From Winogradskyella psychrotolerans (lineage in GTDB: Bacteria; Bacteroidota; Bacteroidia; Flavobacteriales; Flavobacteriaceae): a DNA stretch of 64,000 nucleotides. Under the pieces are notes generated by a model, which was not told where the DNA came from, ran no database searches, and worked only from the letters and a program-made list of their open reading frames with translations. The stretch is from the NCBI RefSeq assembly GCF_018860565.1, contig NZ_JAHKPS010000005.1, forward strand, positions 38,052 to 102,051, given 5' to 3'. Of this stretch, positions 10,501 through 17,165 are shown one piece after another. The translations under genes and the position numbers were made by a program. Position 1 is the first letter of the stretch; each line of letters starts with the position of its first letter.

Positions 10501-10891
10501 CATACACACAGCCTTTTTGATTGGCTTTATAATCGAACGCCTGTTTACGGATGCTTTCTAAATCTTTGGTATTGGTTCCCTTTAGTTCAATTACGCCAAT
10601 TGCTTTAGCTTCCTTTAAAATAGCTCCATCTGCTTTACCTGCGCCTTTTTGGTTTTTAAACTCGGTAGTGATATTAAAATCAGGCTTTGGATTTAGCGTA
10701 TAACCCAAGACATTGACAAACAGCTCATCCAGAAACTTTGCCTGGTACTGTTCTTCTTTAGAGTTTTTAATATTCTCTTGAATGGTAGCATTGTGAAAAT
10801 ACTTGGTATATTTTTTATAGGCACGCTCTACTACTGAATTATCTTGTTGCGCCAGATATGTTTTTATTACTGATGTTTGAAATAATGCCAT
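7589..10891 (-). CDS. Type IIG-like restriction enzyme/N6-adenine DNA methyltransferase
   Basis: This 1100-aa single-chain enzyme has three recognisable parts. The N-terminal region carries a PD-(D/E)XK nuclease motif: D88 in GKADGA, then E102-L-K104 in VIELKG. The centre is a gamma-class N6-adenine methylase with SAM motif I DPACGSGAF (from D484) and catalytic NPPY (N607-Y610). The C-terminal part, about residues 750-1050, is the expected target-recognition region and resembles the TaqI/Eco57I specificity type (PKIIYPEIA, LNSKL, TPIPT). Length and order fit type IIG enzymes that cut and methylate with one polypeptide. Its start codon directly abuts the XRE regulator stop, and it is followed 3 bp later by the 107-aa gene and then Argonaute. 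Recognition sequence unknown. It could be a stand-alone RM enzyme or the effector of the Argonaute. Confidence 0.88.
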   Translation of the reverse strand: MALFQTSVIKTYLAQQDNSVVERAYKKYTKYFHNATIQENIKNSKEEQYQAKFLDELFVNVLGYTLNPKPDFNITTEFKNQKGAGKADGAILKEAKAIGVIELKGTNTKDLESIRKQAFDYKANQKGCVYVITSNFEKLRFYINDATEFLEFNLFQLAPEEFALLYLCLQKDNILNNLPLTIKEASLVEEDKITKQFYNDYSVFKRELFRDLVKRNAKRIKSEAVTSSTTEKLKNLSLEGTEAKLSEMSQEADELKALEKNVKLSLFKKSQKLIDRFLFIFFAEDRDLLPPNSTIQILDKWKADIDFGDERPLYNLFKQYFHFLDEGRKGTTSRAEIYAYNGGLFKPDAILDGLEIDDELLYKHTYKLAKYDFSSQVDVNILGHIFENSLNEIESVNAEIEGGEFDKQKSKRKKDGVFYTPKYITKYIVENTVGKLCQEKKDQLGFKEEAYFEIKKGTHQNTKKQLLEVLDNYRAWLLKITICDPACGSGAFLNQALDFLIKEHRYIDELKAKVLGGGLILSDIENTILENNIYGVDLNEESVEIAKLSLWLRTAQPRRKLNDLSNNIKCGNSLIDSKTVAGDKAFNWQQEFPQIFDKGGFDVIIGNPPYVRHELISDYKEFLSKNYSSYQSTADLYVYFLEKGMKLLSHNGLLGYITPNKFTNVTYGLNIRKILGNDYSIEKLIDFGELPVFADAATFPFISIIRNRFEKEDIDFVKINTLKNLDISTSIEKDGIKVSAKSLFGNEWNLISKNENKVLSKILSVGKPLKKYLDVEFYRGILTGYNEAFIIDETIRKQLIDEDYNSIEIIKPFVDGDDVRYYHLRTKGKYIIFTRRGIDIEKYPAIKKYLNQFYDRLKPKESKSDKIGRKKGDYKWYEIQDSISYYKEFDKPKIIYPEIAKESRFTIDLNKTYLNKTIFFIPIEDYFLLGVLNSKLVWFFLCNTCTSLGDPKNGGRLNIQKVYLEKTPIPTVIEESNKNELVRKSKLLFENQNVLYDQSKSFTNYIMSSQNIEKLTRKLESWHELDFADFIKELNKAIKKAGGTPLTKKDEFEWLELFEDNKKKAQELQTQITQTEKTIDTMVYDLYGLTQEERDIIENS

Positions 10892-11197
10892 TTAAAGCTG
10901 CTGTTTTTTGTTGGTTAAGTTCTTAATTTCTTCTTCTACTTTTTTGAGGATTTCCGTAATGTTGGATTCATCTTTAAGCATATTGACAATTTTATCAGCC
11001 ATCCAAAAGTTTAGTAACTCATTTTTACTCTTGTTTAAAGCCTTTGCTAAATCTTCTACTTGTTCCTTTCTGGCCATACGTGTACCACGTTCAATCTTAC
11101 TTAATAAGGCGGTATCGATATTCATTTGAGAGGCAACCTCACGCAGTAATAGTTGCTTTTCTTCCCTTAACTTCCTTATGTAATTACCAAATGTCAT
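10892..11197 (-). CDS. XRE-family HTH transcriptional regulator (operon controller)
   Basis: This is a small Cro/C1-type repressor of 101 aa. I choose the ATG at 11197 because the classic HTH begins there (TFGNYIRKLREEKQLLLREV, then ASQMNIDTALLSKIERGTR). A longer in-frame extension to 11275 is hydrophobic and lacks domain character. The C-terminal half is a short helical, probably dimerising segment rich in Lys and Glu. The stop codon is immediately adjacent to the start of the type IIG-like enzyme, the usual layout for a controller gene of an RM operon. A perfect TTGAC-N2-GTCAA palindrome lies 13 bp upstream of the start and is a good candidate for autoregulatory binding. Confidence 0.85.
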   Translation of the reverse strand: MTFGNYIRKLREEKQLLLREVASQMNIDTALLSKIERGTRMARKEQVEDLAKALNKSKNELLNFWMADKIVNMLKDESNITEILKKVEEEIKNLTNKKQQL

Positions 11198-11209
11198 TTT
11201 AGAGATATT

Positions 11210-11221
11210 TTGACTTGTCAA
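11210..11221. promoter_or_regulatory. Candidate XRE operator palindrome
   Basis: The sequence is TTGACTTGTCAA, a perfect inverted repeat with 5-bp arms and a 2-bp centre. It is flanked by near-symmetric AT sequence (ATATT on the left, TATTT on the right). It sits just ahead of the XRE start codon in the only intergenic space upstream of the XRE/RM/Ago operon. Size and position fit a repressor dimer site; binding is inferred. Confidence 0.45.
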
Positions 11222-11295
11222 TATTTGTCTAATGTAAGAAAAAGTAAGTAAAGGAAAATAAAAAGATATAAACACTTATTAACAGGTAATGAGGA

Positions 11296-11352
11296 TATTA
11301 AGGATTTGAGGAAGTCAGTTTAATCATTTCCTTAAATCCTTAAAATCCTTAA
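11296..11352. repeat. Imperfect inverted repeat with three tandem TCCTTAA units at the module junction
   Basis: Three copies of (A/T)TCCTTAA occur head to tail at 11328, 11336 and 11345. The complementary TTAAGGAT and GAGGAA lie at 11298-11313, so the whole segment can fold into a stem of about 15 bp with a loop near 11314-11327. It directly follows the stop of the DUF3987 gene and precedes the XRE operon. It could act as a terminator-like hairpin, although no clear T-run follows on the minus strand, or mark the boundary where the defence cargo joins the replication module. Confidence 0.5.
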
Positions 11353-13104
11353 TTACGTCTTTGCAGGATTTGAATAGTTATTGTGTGCTTCTCTGTGTAT
11401 TAATCCTGCTTCTACAAATTTGGTAATATAGCCTTCTGCGGTTTTGTGTGGGATGCTCTGCTTTGTTGCTAAATCTAAATACTCTTGCCTGCTAAATTGC
11501 TTTGGCAAACTTTCTAAAAAGCGTTCTTTTCTATTTAAACGTTTTGTTGCTTTTTGCTCAATAGGTAAGTCGTTAAACACTTTACTACTATGTTTTACTA
11601 AAATTGAAATAATAGTTAGTGCATTTTCAAAATCTATATCTTCACATTCTTTAGTTGCGTTTACATCACCATCTTCCATAATGCGGAAAGCTGTGAATAG
11701 CATCATTATCCTAAACGCAATTAAGCCTAATCGCCTTATTGTTGCGATGTACTCTTCAGGTTGTAGGTTGATGTATTTGGTCTGTAAGGATTCAAAAAAG
11801 GTATTGAATTGCTGTTGTTGAGTTGTGGTTAATCGTATTTCAATCTCTGGATTGTTTTTTAGCGTTTTGTACAATTCTAAAAACTCACTACCTAATTGGT
11901 TATAGTAATCATCTAAACCTACTTTATTGCTATTTTGAAACACGTTTTTCCAAGTTGGTTTTATATTCATATAGTAAAACATAAAGCGACTAAATAAGCC
12001 ATTTTCTGCATTGGGTATTAGAGTCGCCACTTGTTTAGGTGTACCTGATAATACTGTTGATAAACACGGTTTTTCAATATCTACATATTCTCTATCTGTT
12101 CTGCGATAATAGCTTATAGTTTCGTGATGAAAGGCTTTACGAAAACCATCGGAATAATTACCATAATCGCTTTTAAAGGCTTGTGCTAACGTATCGCCTT
12201 CGGTTTCAAAAATTAACCCTCTGCCTTTATTATCAGAAATTAATTGATATACGCCTGTTACACTATTGTTAGCAGGAATGAACAGCATCCGCTCTGGCGG
12301 TTTACTCGGTTTTTCTAAGTTTTCATCTTTGCCTTTATTCATATTGTAAGTAGCGGTTTCTGATTGAAATTGCTGCTTTAATACTTTGGCTTGTTCTCTT
12401 TTTAATTTGTGAACGGGCTCTACCAAATTTTTAATTTGGTTAAGCCTTCCTTTACCTGCAGATGCAGGTGCAGTTACAAATAGATATAAATTACAAAACA
12501 CTTTACGTTGGTCATATATCCCGAAGAGTTTAGGAAAACACGCACTAAATGCTGTTAATGCACCTAACAATAAAATGTCTTTTTCTTCCTGTCCATTAGC
12601 AGGGTTTACAACTTGTTGTAAAAACTGTGGCAAATTCTCATATACCTTTTCTGGTATTGTTGGCATAGATTCATTTGGTGTGTCAACTACAGTTGCAACC
12701 TTTGTTGCAACTTCGTTGTTGTTTTGTAGTTTAGTCGGTTTGACACCTGATTGATGTGCATAGTGATAAAAGGTAGCAATTGTAATTCCGTGTCCTTTTG
12801 CGTTTAAGCATTTATCGAATTGTGCATCACACTCTTTAGCATCGTAACCTGCATAATTTTTACTTATACGATGGAAATAATCTCTTCCTGTTTCTCTGTA
12901 TTCTTCTGCTAAAGCAAAGCCTAAATCTCTCCAAGTGGCATAACTTCCTGTTATGTCTGTACCTGATTGCTCGATTGCTGAAATGTAGGATTCAATGTCG
13001 TTATCAGCAACTGCAACAACATTGGTTGTTGCTGTGTTGCTTTTTGGTTTTGTTGGCTCTTTAGGAACTTCTAACCAATCTTTTGGGTTAAATATTTTAG
13101 TCAT
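11353..13104 (-). CDS. PriCT-2 / DUF3987 protein of the mobile-element replication module
   Basis: Of its 583 aa, the first 130 or so resemble the primase C-terminal 2 (PriCT-2) domain (SYATWRDLGFALAEEY, then YDAKECDAQFDKCL and ITIATFYHYA). From about residue 150 on it is a DUF3987-type ATPase-like domain. A Walker-A-like segment APASAGKGR has its Lys at 218, and later come NNSVTGVYQLI and ETEGDTL. In Bacteroidota mobile elements DUF3987 proteins regularly follow BT4734-type proteins and are thought to act in element replication as primase/helicase-like factors. The start overlaps the stop of the BT4734-like gene by 4 bp (ATGA), so the pair is translationally coupled. Confidence 0.82.
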   Translation of the reverse strand: MTKIFNPKDWLEVPKEPTKPKSNTATTNVVAVADNDIESYISAIEQSGTDITGSYATWRDLGFALAEEYRETGRDYFHRISKNYAGYDAKECDAQFDKCLNAKGHGITIATFYHYAHQSGVKPTKLQNNNEVATKVATVVDTPNESMPTIPEKVYENLPQFLQQVVNPANGQEEKDILLLGALTAFSACFPKLFGIYDQRKVFCNLYLFVTAPASAGKGRLNQIKNLVEPVHKLKREQAKVLKQQFQSETATYNMNKGKDENLEKPSKPPERMLFIPANNSVTGVYQLISDNKGRGLIFETEGDTLAQAFKSDYGNYSDGFRKAFHHETISYYRRTDREYVDIEKPCLSTVLSGTPKQVATLIPNAENGLFSRFMFYYMNIKPTWKNVFQNSNKVGLDDYYNQLGSEFLELYKTLKNNPEIEIRLTTTQQQQFNTFFESLQTKYINLQPEEYIATIRRLGLIAFRIMMLFTAFRIMEDGDVNATKECEDIDFENALTIISILVKHSSKVFNDLPIEQKATKRLNRKERFLESLPKQFSRQEYLDLATKQSIPHKTAEGYITKFVEAGLIHREAHNNYSNPAKT

Positions 13105-14009
13105 AATGCTTGATGTCTTTTATGTAGAAAGGCCGTTGGGTCGTATGGTAAAAAACACGCTCTGGAAACGTCTTTACCCGACTGGTCAACCTCAATGTTA
13201 TAATTGTGTTTAATGTAATTTGCTACTGCTGTGAAATATTCTGAATGTGATACTTCTGAAATATCTATTCTAATAATCCATTTTAAACCATCACCAGATG
13301 GTGAAATAAAGAGCATTTCGGTTTCAAAATATTCATCATTTAAGAGCTGTGTTCTTAACTCTTGTAGATTCTCTAAATGGTCAAAATCAATGGTTAATAA
13401 ATTAGAATGCTTTAGCAAATTGTTATCGCTTCGTTTTTCAAATGTTCCTGAAAGTGTTACGTAATCAAAGCGATTCGCTTTGAATTTACGCGCTTCTTTT
13501 ATATTGGTAATTGCTCTTAATTCTTCAGTAATCTTTTTGTATTTATTACTTGTGATTAATGCAAATACTTGATGTAATCGCAAGGTTTCCGAAGGAAACA
13601 CATTGCGAACAGGTGCTTTAAAAAAGCTACAGTTGGCATACCACGTATCGTCTGGTTCATTAAGCCATTCCAATTCGTCTTTTTCCTTGACTTCTAAATT
13701 TAGATGTAGCTCTTGATTTATCTTCTGGTACAAATCTTCTTCATCGGTTATTCTAAAATGATATTGTGCAAAATCGAATACATCACCTTTAAAGGCTTCT
13801 AATTCTGTATCTCTATGTGTTGCTATAATACCATCAATATGAATCCGTAAGGTTTCTTTACCACCATTAAAAGGGTTTCGAGTTATCCCACAGTCCCTTC
13901 CTTTTACAGAAAGGACTGTTTGATTAGGATAATACTGTCTCAACACATAGGCATAGATTTTTAAACCATAATGTGTTTTGTCTAAAATTGCTTCTCTACT
14001 TATTTCCAT
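13101..14009 (-). CDS. BT4734/VirE-N-like primase-type protein
   Basis: This 302-aa protein matches the pattern of the BT4734/BF3469 family found on Bacteroidota mobile elements. Its C-terminal half contains the archaeo-eukaryotic primase-like features LLTIDFDHL, then LFISPSGDGLKWII, and later YNIEVDQSGKDVSRACFL. The N-terminal third has a CHC2-like flavour (RDCGITRNPFNGGKETLRI). Its start overlaps the preceding HTH gene by 14 bp and its stop overlaps the DUF3987 gene by 4 bp, showing a tight operon. Probable role: priming of element DNA synthesis. The biochemical function is inferred from family association. Confidence 0.8.
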   Translation of the reverse strand: MEISREAILDKTHYGLKIYAYVLRQYYPNQTVLSVKGRDCGITRNPFNGGKETLRIHIDGIIATHRDTELEAFKGDVFDFAQYHFRITDEEDLYQKINQELHLNLEVKEKDELEWLNEPDDTWYANCSFFKAPVRNVFPSETLRLHQVFALITSNKYKKITEELRAITNIKEARKFKANRFDYVTLSGTFEKRSDNNLLKHSNLLTIDFDHLENLQELRTQLLNDEYFETEMLFISPSGDGLKWIIRIDISEVSHSEYFTAVANYIKHNYNIEVDQSGKDVSRACFLPYDPTAFLHKRHQAL

Positions 14010-14292
14010 CTCGCTTGAAATTATGGTTGTAGTAGTTGTCTTGAAGCAACTGCTCTATGTCAGCAACTTTATAGTAAAATTTACCTTTTACTTTGCTGTA
14101 AGGCAAAGTGCCATTGGTTCTTAAAGTTTGTAGCGTTCGCTTACTTATATGTAAGGTCTGCAATACATCTTGATTGTCTATCCACGTATCTTTTAATACT
14201 TCTGCTCTCGATTGTCGTAACAATTCGATACGTGCTTTTAAGTGCTTAACATCTTGCGAGAGCGTTAAGAGTAAATCGATTATTTCAGTCAT
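13996..14292 (-). CDS. Small HTH DNA-binding protein (excisionase/MerR-like, first of pair)
   Basis: This 98-aa protein has an N-terminal helical segment (TEIIDLLLTLSQDVKHLKAR) and a C-terminal winged-HTH of the helix-turn-helix 17 type: QDVLQTLHISKRTLQTLRTN followed by the wing TLPYSKVKGKFYY. Proteins of this kind occur in pairs ahead of primase genes on Bacteroidota integrative elements and may regulate excision or replication. It overlaps both neighbours (4 bp upstream, 14 bp downstream) in the HTH/HTH/BT4734/DUF3987 operon. Confidence 0.78.
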   Translation of the reverse strand: MTEIIDLLLTLSQDVKHLKARIELLRQSRAEVLKDTWIDNQDVLQTLHISKRTLQTLRTNGTLPYSKVKGKFYYKVADIEQLLQDNYYNHNFKRDGNK

Positions 14293-14591
14293 AACTTCAC
14301 CGCTCCTTTCTTAATTAGGTAATCGGCAGCTTGCTGTTCGATTTCGTCTCTTGAGTCCATACGGTTACGCAGTAACCAATGGTCTAACTCTTCTCTTTGG
14401 AAATAAATCTTTTTACCATTCGGTTTATAATGTGGAATGGTTCCCGTACTTGTAAGTTTATACAAGTGCGATTGGGATAATTCTAAATACTTGCAAGTTT
14501 CATTAAAGTTTAATACTTGCTTTTGCATTGCTTGTTGCTCTAACAAGAGTTTTTCAATGCGGTCTAACTTTTCGATGATATTTGTGTCCAT
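14289..14591 (-). CDS. Small HTH DNA-binding protein (excisionase/MerR-like, second of pair)
   Basis: This 100-aa protein has the same plan as its downstream neighbour: a short helical N-terminus (EKLDRIEKLLLEQQAMQ), then the HTH (NFNETCKYLELSQSHLYKLT) and the wing GTIPHYKPNGKKIYF. It is the first gene of the replication-module operon, starting at 14591 right after a repeat-rich intergenic region that probably holds its promoter and binding sites. It resembles DNA-binding factors that control excision of Bacteroidota mobile elements. Exact role inferred. Confidence 0.8.
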   Translation of the reverse strand: MDTNIIEKLDRIEKLLLEQQAMQKQVLNFNETCKYLELSQSHLYKLTSTGTIPHYKPNGKKIYFQREELDHWLLRNRMDSRDEIEQQAADYLIKKGAVKL

Positions 14592-14747
14592 CGTTTATTT
14601 TGTTTTAAATAAATGAGGACATCTGGCCAAATGTCATTCTTGGTTTTCAAGAACAGGACAAAGGTTGAAAATTGGCTTCCCGTTTTTAGTAAGAGTGTAA
14701 AACAAGGGTAAGACAACAGTAAGATTTCTTACTATTCTTACTGTTTT
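14592..14747. promoter_or_regulatory. Repeat-rich non-coding gap between integrase and replication modules
   Basis: The segment holds three inverted repeats: GACAT/ATGTC (14618-14622 and 14631-14635), TTCTTG/CAAGAA (14637-14642 and 14648-14653), and a 10-bp stem AACAGTAAGA/TCTTACTGTT (14715-14724 and 14736-14745). The hexamer GTAAGA occurs directly at 14689, 14708 and 14719, and inverted at 14727 and 14736, so five copies lie within about 53 bp. This density suggests a regulatory or replication/transfer-origin site for the element, probably bound by the adjacent HTH proteins. Confidence 0.5.
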
Positions 14748-15695
14748 TTATTGCAGTTGTTGGATGATTTTATCTATTTCTTCCTTTTCTTTTGGGTTGT
14801 GAACTTTGTTTTTGTGAAGATTATTCGCTTTTAATAGCGTACCTGTTTTAGTAACAAATTTTTCAGAACGTTCTATTGCCGTAGGATTGAAACCATTAAA
14901 AAATGGCTTTAGTTTTGTTACAAGGTAACTAAACTGTGTAGTTTCGCACTGAAGATAAATTTGCGATTCTGTATTTGCAAAATCTTTTGTTAATAACAGT
15001 TGGTGCAACTGTTCAACAGTTGTGCGGTTATCTAACAAATCGATTTTTAGATTTACTTGTTTAAGTACAGTTAGCAAAGTTGAGGTGTCATTACTTTTAT
15101 ATCCAAAAGAAGTCTTGGGTGTTGCTTTCGTTTTTGATGTTTTTTTGGTAGCAACTTTTTTAGTGGTGTTCTTTTCTATTAAGCTAACATCAAAAGTTTC
15201 ATCATTAAAGTATTTTTCTGCAATTTCAGCAATTGAGAATTTTGTGTTTACGGAAAACTGACCGTATTGCTCTTGTAGTTCAGCATACAACCTTATTACA
15301 GATACTTTTAAGTAGTTTATGATATAATTGTCATCATTGTTGAAATCTGCTGTTATACCTCTTTTATTGATATAAGTTGCAATGTCATTTAAGTACTTAT
15401 CAAATTTATTAAGTAGAATGGTATAGCTGTATTTATTTTCTGGTGTAGTTGCATTTTTCGGAAATTCCTTTACAAATGATGCTACTGTATTTTCTGTTTC
15501 ATTAATTATTAGCTTTTGATAGTATTCTTTTTTCGCATTTAAAGGCTTTTTAAAGTTTACTTTAAAAACTGCGTTATTAGCTTTTTGGTTCAATTTAAAA
15601 TCAGACAATAAGTATTTAAAATCCTTTTCCTGTCTATTATCTCTATGTAAGCCATTGGTTATAGAAACCAAACTTGAAAATATACTTCCTTTCAT
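14748..15695 (-). CDS. Unknown 315-aa protein coupled to the integrase
   Basis: I do not recognise a family by function. The protein is cytoplasmic and Lys/Asn-rich, with a helical N-terminal half (YYQKLIINETENTVASFVKE, then YSYTILLNKFDKYLNDIATY). A low-complexity linker of Lys, Thr and Ala (about residues 178-192) separates this from a C-terminal domain of about 110 aa. Its ATG overlaps the integrase stop (TAATG), so it is translated with the recombinase. Similar-sized proteins sit next to tyrosine recombinases on flavobacterial elements, so a role in integration, excision or element control is plausible but inferred. Confidence 0.65.
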   Translation of the reverse strand: MKGSIFSSLVSITNGLHRDNRQEKDFKYLLSDFKLNQKANNAVFKVNFKKPLNAKKEYYQKLIINETENTVASFVKEFPKNATTPENKYSYTILLNKFDKYLNDIATYINKRGITADFNNDDNYIINYLKVSVIRLYAELQEQYGQFSVNTKFSIAEIAEKYFNDETFDVSLIEKNTTKKVATKKTSKTKATPKTSFGYKSNDTSTLLTVLKQVNLKIDLLDNRTTVEQLHQLLLTKDFANTESQIYLQCETTQFSYLVTKLKPFFNGFNPTAIERSEKFVTKTGTLLKANNLHKNKVHNPKEKEEIDKIIQQLQ

Positions 15696-16789
15696 TATAA
15701 ATCCAGTTGAATACGGTTAGCAGCTTCTTTCTTTTTATCGTCAATTACTTTGGCATATATCTGTGTAGTGCGTAACTCTTTATGACCTAATAATTTTGAT
15801 ACAGTATATATGTCTGTACCCAAAGTTAATTGTAAGGTAGCGTAGGTATGACGCGCACAATGAAACGTAATAGTTTTAGTAATACCTGCCTTCATCATCC
15901 ATTGTTGTAATTTTAAATTAGACCAGGCACTATAATGTAAGCCATCAAATACTTTATCGTCTGGATTACCTTTTTCTCCTAATAGATTTCTTGCTTGGTC
16001 TGATATTGGTAAGGTTTCAACACCTTTAGTTTTCTTTTGTCTAAATCGGATATAATATCCCATTTCTTTTGAGTGCTGGATTTCTGACCATATCAGTTTT
16101 TCAATATCTGACCAACGTAATCCGGTTAAAGCTGAAAAAATAAAAGCATTCTTTAAGATAGGCAGTTCACATTCTGTATTAACTGCTTTTTGTAATTCAT
16201 CAAGCGTTAAAAATTCTCGTTGAGGTTCTCCTTGTTTAAAATACTCTACACCATTTGCAGGATTTACTTTTAAAATTCCATCCTTGACCGCCTGTTTTAA
16301 TGCCGCTGAAAATTTACCATAATACGAATATTTTGAATTTTGAGACAATTGCTTACCTGCTCTACCTATTGCTTCTTTATCTAAATACTCTTTGAAACGC
16401 TCAACAAACGATTTGTCTATATCTTGAAAACTAACATCTGTTGGACAAAACTTTTTTAAATGTTTTAGCATACTATTCCAATTACCATAATTGCCAGAGC
16501 TTGTATTTTTCTTTTCTGCTAAAGCTGTGATATAAGTAATAAAACTACCTTTTAGCTTTTCAATATCTTGAAAGCCATAAATACCATTTTGAATTTCTAT
16601 TTGTCGCTGTGCACATATAGTTTCAGCCAATTGTTTGGTTTTCTTATTAACCTCTCTTTCAGTTTTGGTTTTAGGATTAGGTGTAAGGTATAAGCGTAAG
16701 TATTCTGTTTTACGTTTGCCTTTATGATAGTAATCTAAATACAGACTTATTTTGTCGTTCTTCTTGCGTTGTCTTAATGTTACTTTCAT
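15695..16789 (-). CDS. Tyrosine recombinase (site-specific integrase)
   Basis: This 364-aa integrase has the Bacteroidota element architecture. The N-terminal arm-DNA-binding domain spans about residues 1-75 (opening KVTLRQRKKNDKISLYLDYY), the core-binding SAM-like domain about 80-175, and the catalytic domain about 190-364. The catalytic set is complete: R225 (TGLRWSD), H310-x2-R313 (HCARHTYA), H336 (LLGHKEL) and nucleophile Y345 (TTQIYAK). It lies near the mnmE end of the element with only one small HTH gene between. That is the expected place for an integrase next to its own attachment site, and it supports insertion at the 3' end of mnmE. Confidence 0.95.
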   Translation of the reverse strand: MKVTLRQRKKNDKISLYLDYYHKGKRKTEYLRLYLTPNPKTKTEREVNKKTKQLAETICAQRQIEIQNGIYGFQDIEKLKGSFITYITALAEKKNTSSGNYGNWNSMLKHLKKFCPTDVSFQDIDKSFVERFKEYLDKEAIGRAGKQLSQNSKYSYYGKFSAALKQAVKDGILKVNPANGVEYFKQGEPQREFLTLDELQKAVNTECELPILKNAFIFSALTGLRWSDIEKLIWSEIQHSKEMGYYIRFRQKKTKGVETLPISDQARNLLGEKGNPDDKVFDGLHYSAWSNLKLQQWMMKAGITKTITFHCARHTYATLQLTLGTDIYTVSKLLGHKELRTTQIYAKVIDDKKKEAANRIQLDL

Positions 16790-16796
16790 AATGGAA

Positions 16797-17162
16797 TTAA
16801 TTAAAAAGGTTTTCTATTTGCCATCTGGCCACAATACGCTTTCTACCAAAAGGAACTGCTTTTAAACGTCCTTGTTGAATCATTCTTTGAATGGTCCATC
16901 TACTCACGCCAATCAGTTGTGAGGCTTCTGTTACGCTTAAAAAATCTTTGTTATTTACAGCATTAGGATTGCGAACTTCAACAACTTGTTTTTGCTGTTG
17001 CATATCTTCAGTAAGAGTAGCTTGAATTTTTTCTTGACGTTTGCGTGCCTTATAAGCTCTTTTTGCACAAGTATCGCCACAGTATTTAGTAACTGTTGTA
17101 CGTGCTGTAAATGCATTACCGCAATGCTTACAAGTTTTAGGAATGAATAAATTACTGCTCAT
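16797..17162 (-). CDS. Zinc-finger plus HTH excisionase-like protein
   Basis: I start this at the ATG at 17162 (121 aa). A longer reading frame to 17216 would run through a set of GGTGC repeats and adds an unstructured His-rich tail. Residues 11-32 form a treble-clef-like zinc site (C11-x2-C14, C28-x3-C32). After a Lys/Gln-rich linker, residues about 74-121 form an excisionase-type HTH (SVTEASQLIGVSRWTIQRMI) with wing PFGRKRIVARW. The gene ends 8 bp before the integrase start and is its probable operon partner. Expected role: control of integration direction or of integrase expression. Confidence 0.82.
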   Translation of the reverse strand: MSSNLFIPKTCKHCGNAFTARTTVTKYCGDTCAKRAYKARKRQEKIQATLTEDMQQQKQVVEVRNPNAVNNKDFLSVTEASQLIGVSRWTIQRMIQQGRLKAVPFGRKRIVARWQIENLFN

Positions 17163-17165
17163 AAA

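Noticed and set aside
7589..10891. BREX PglX methylase
   Set aside because: No brxA, brxC, brxL or pglZ genes nearby, and the N-terminus has a nuclease motif that PglX lacks.
11198..11275. Extended N-terminus for the XRE regulator
   Set aside because: The extension is hydrophobic, and the HTH starts cleanly at the internal ATG (11197). The extra stretch also overlaps the operator.
11328..11352. CRISPR-like array from tandem TCCTTAA units
   Set aside because: Units are 8 to 9 bp and directly adjacent, with no spacers. No cas genes.
14715..14745. Terminator for the minus-strand integrase operon
   Set aside because: The stem is good, but the T-run lies on the plus strand, so it would not terminate the minus-strand transcript. 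I list it as a regulatory repeat.
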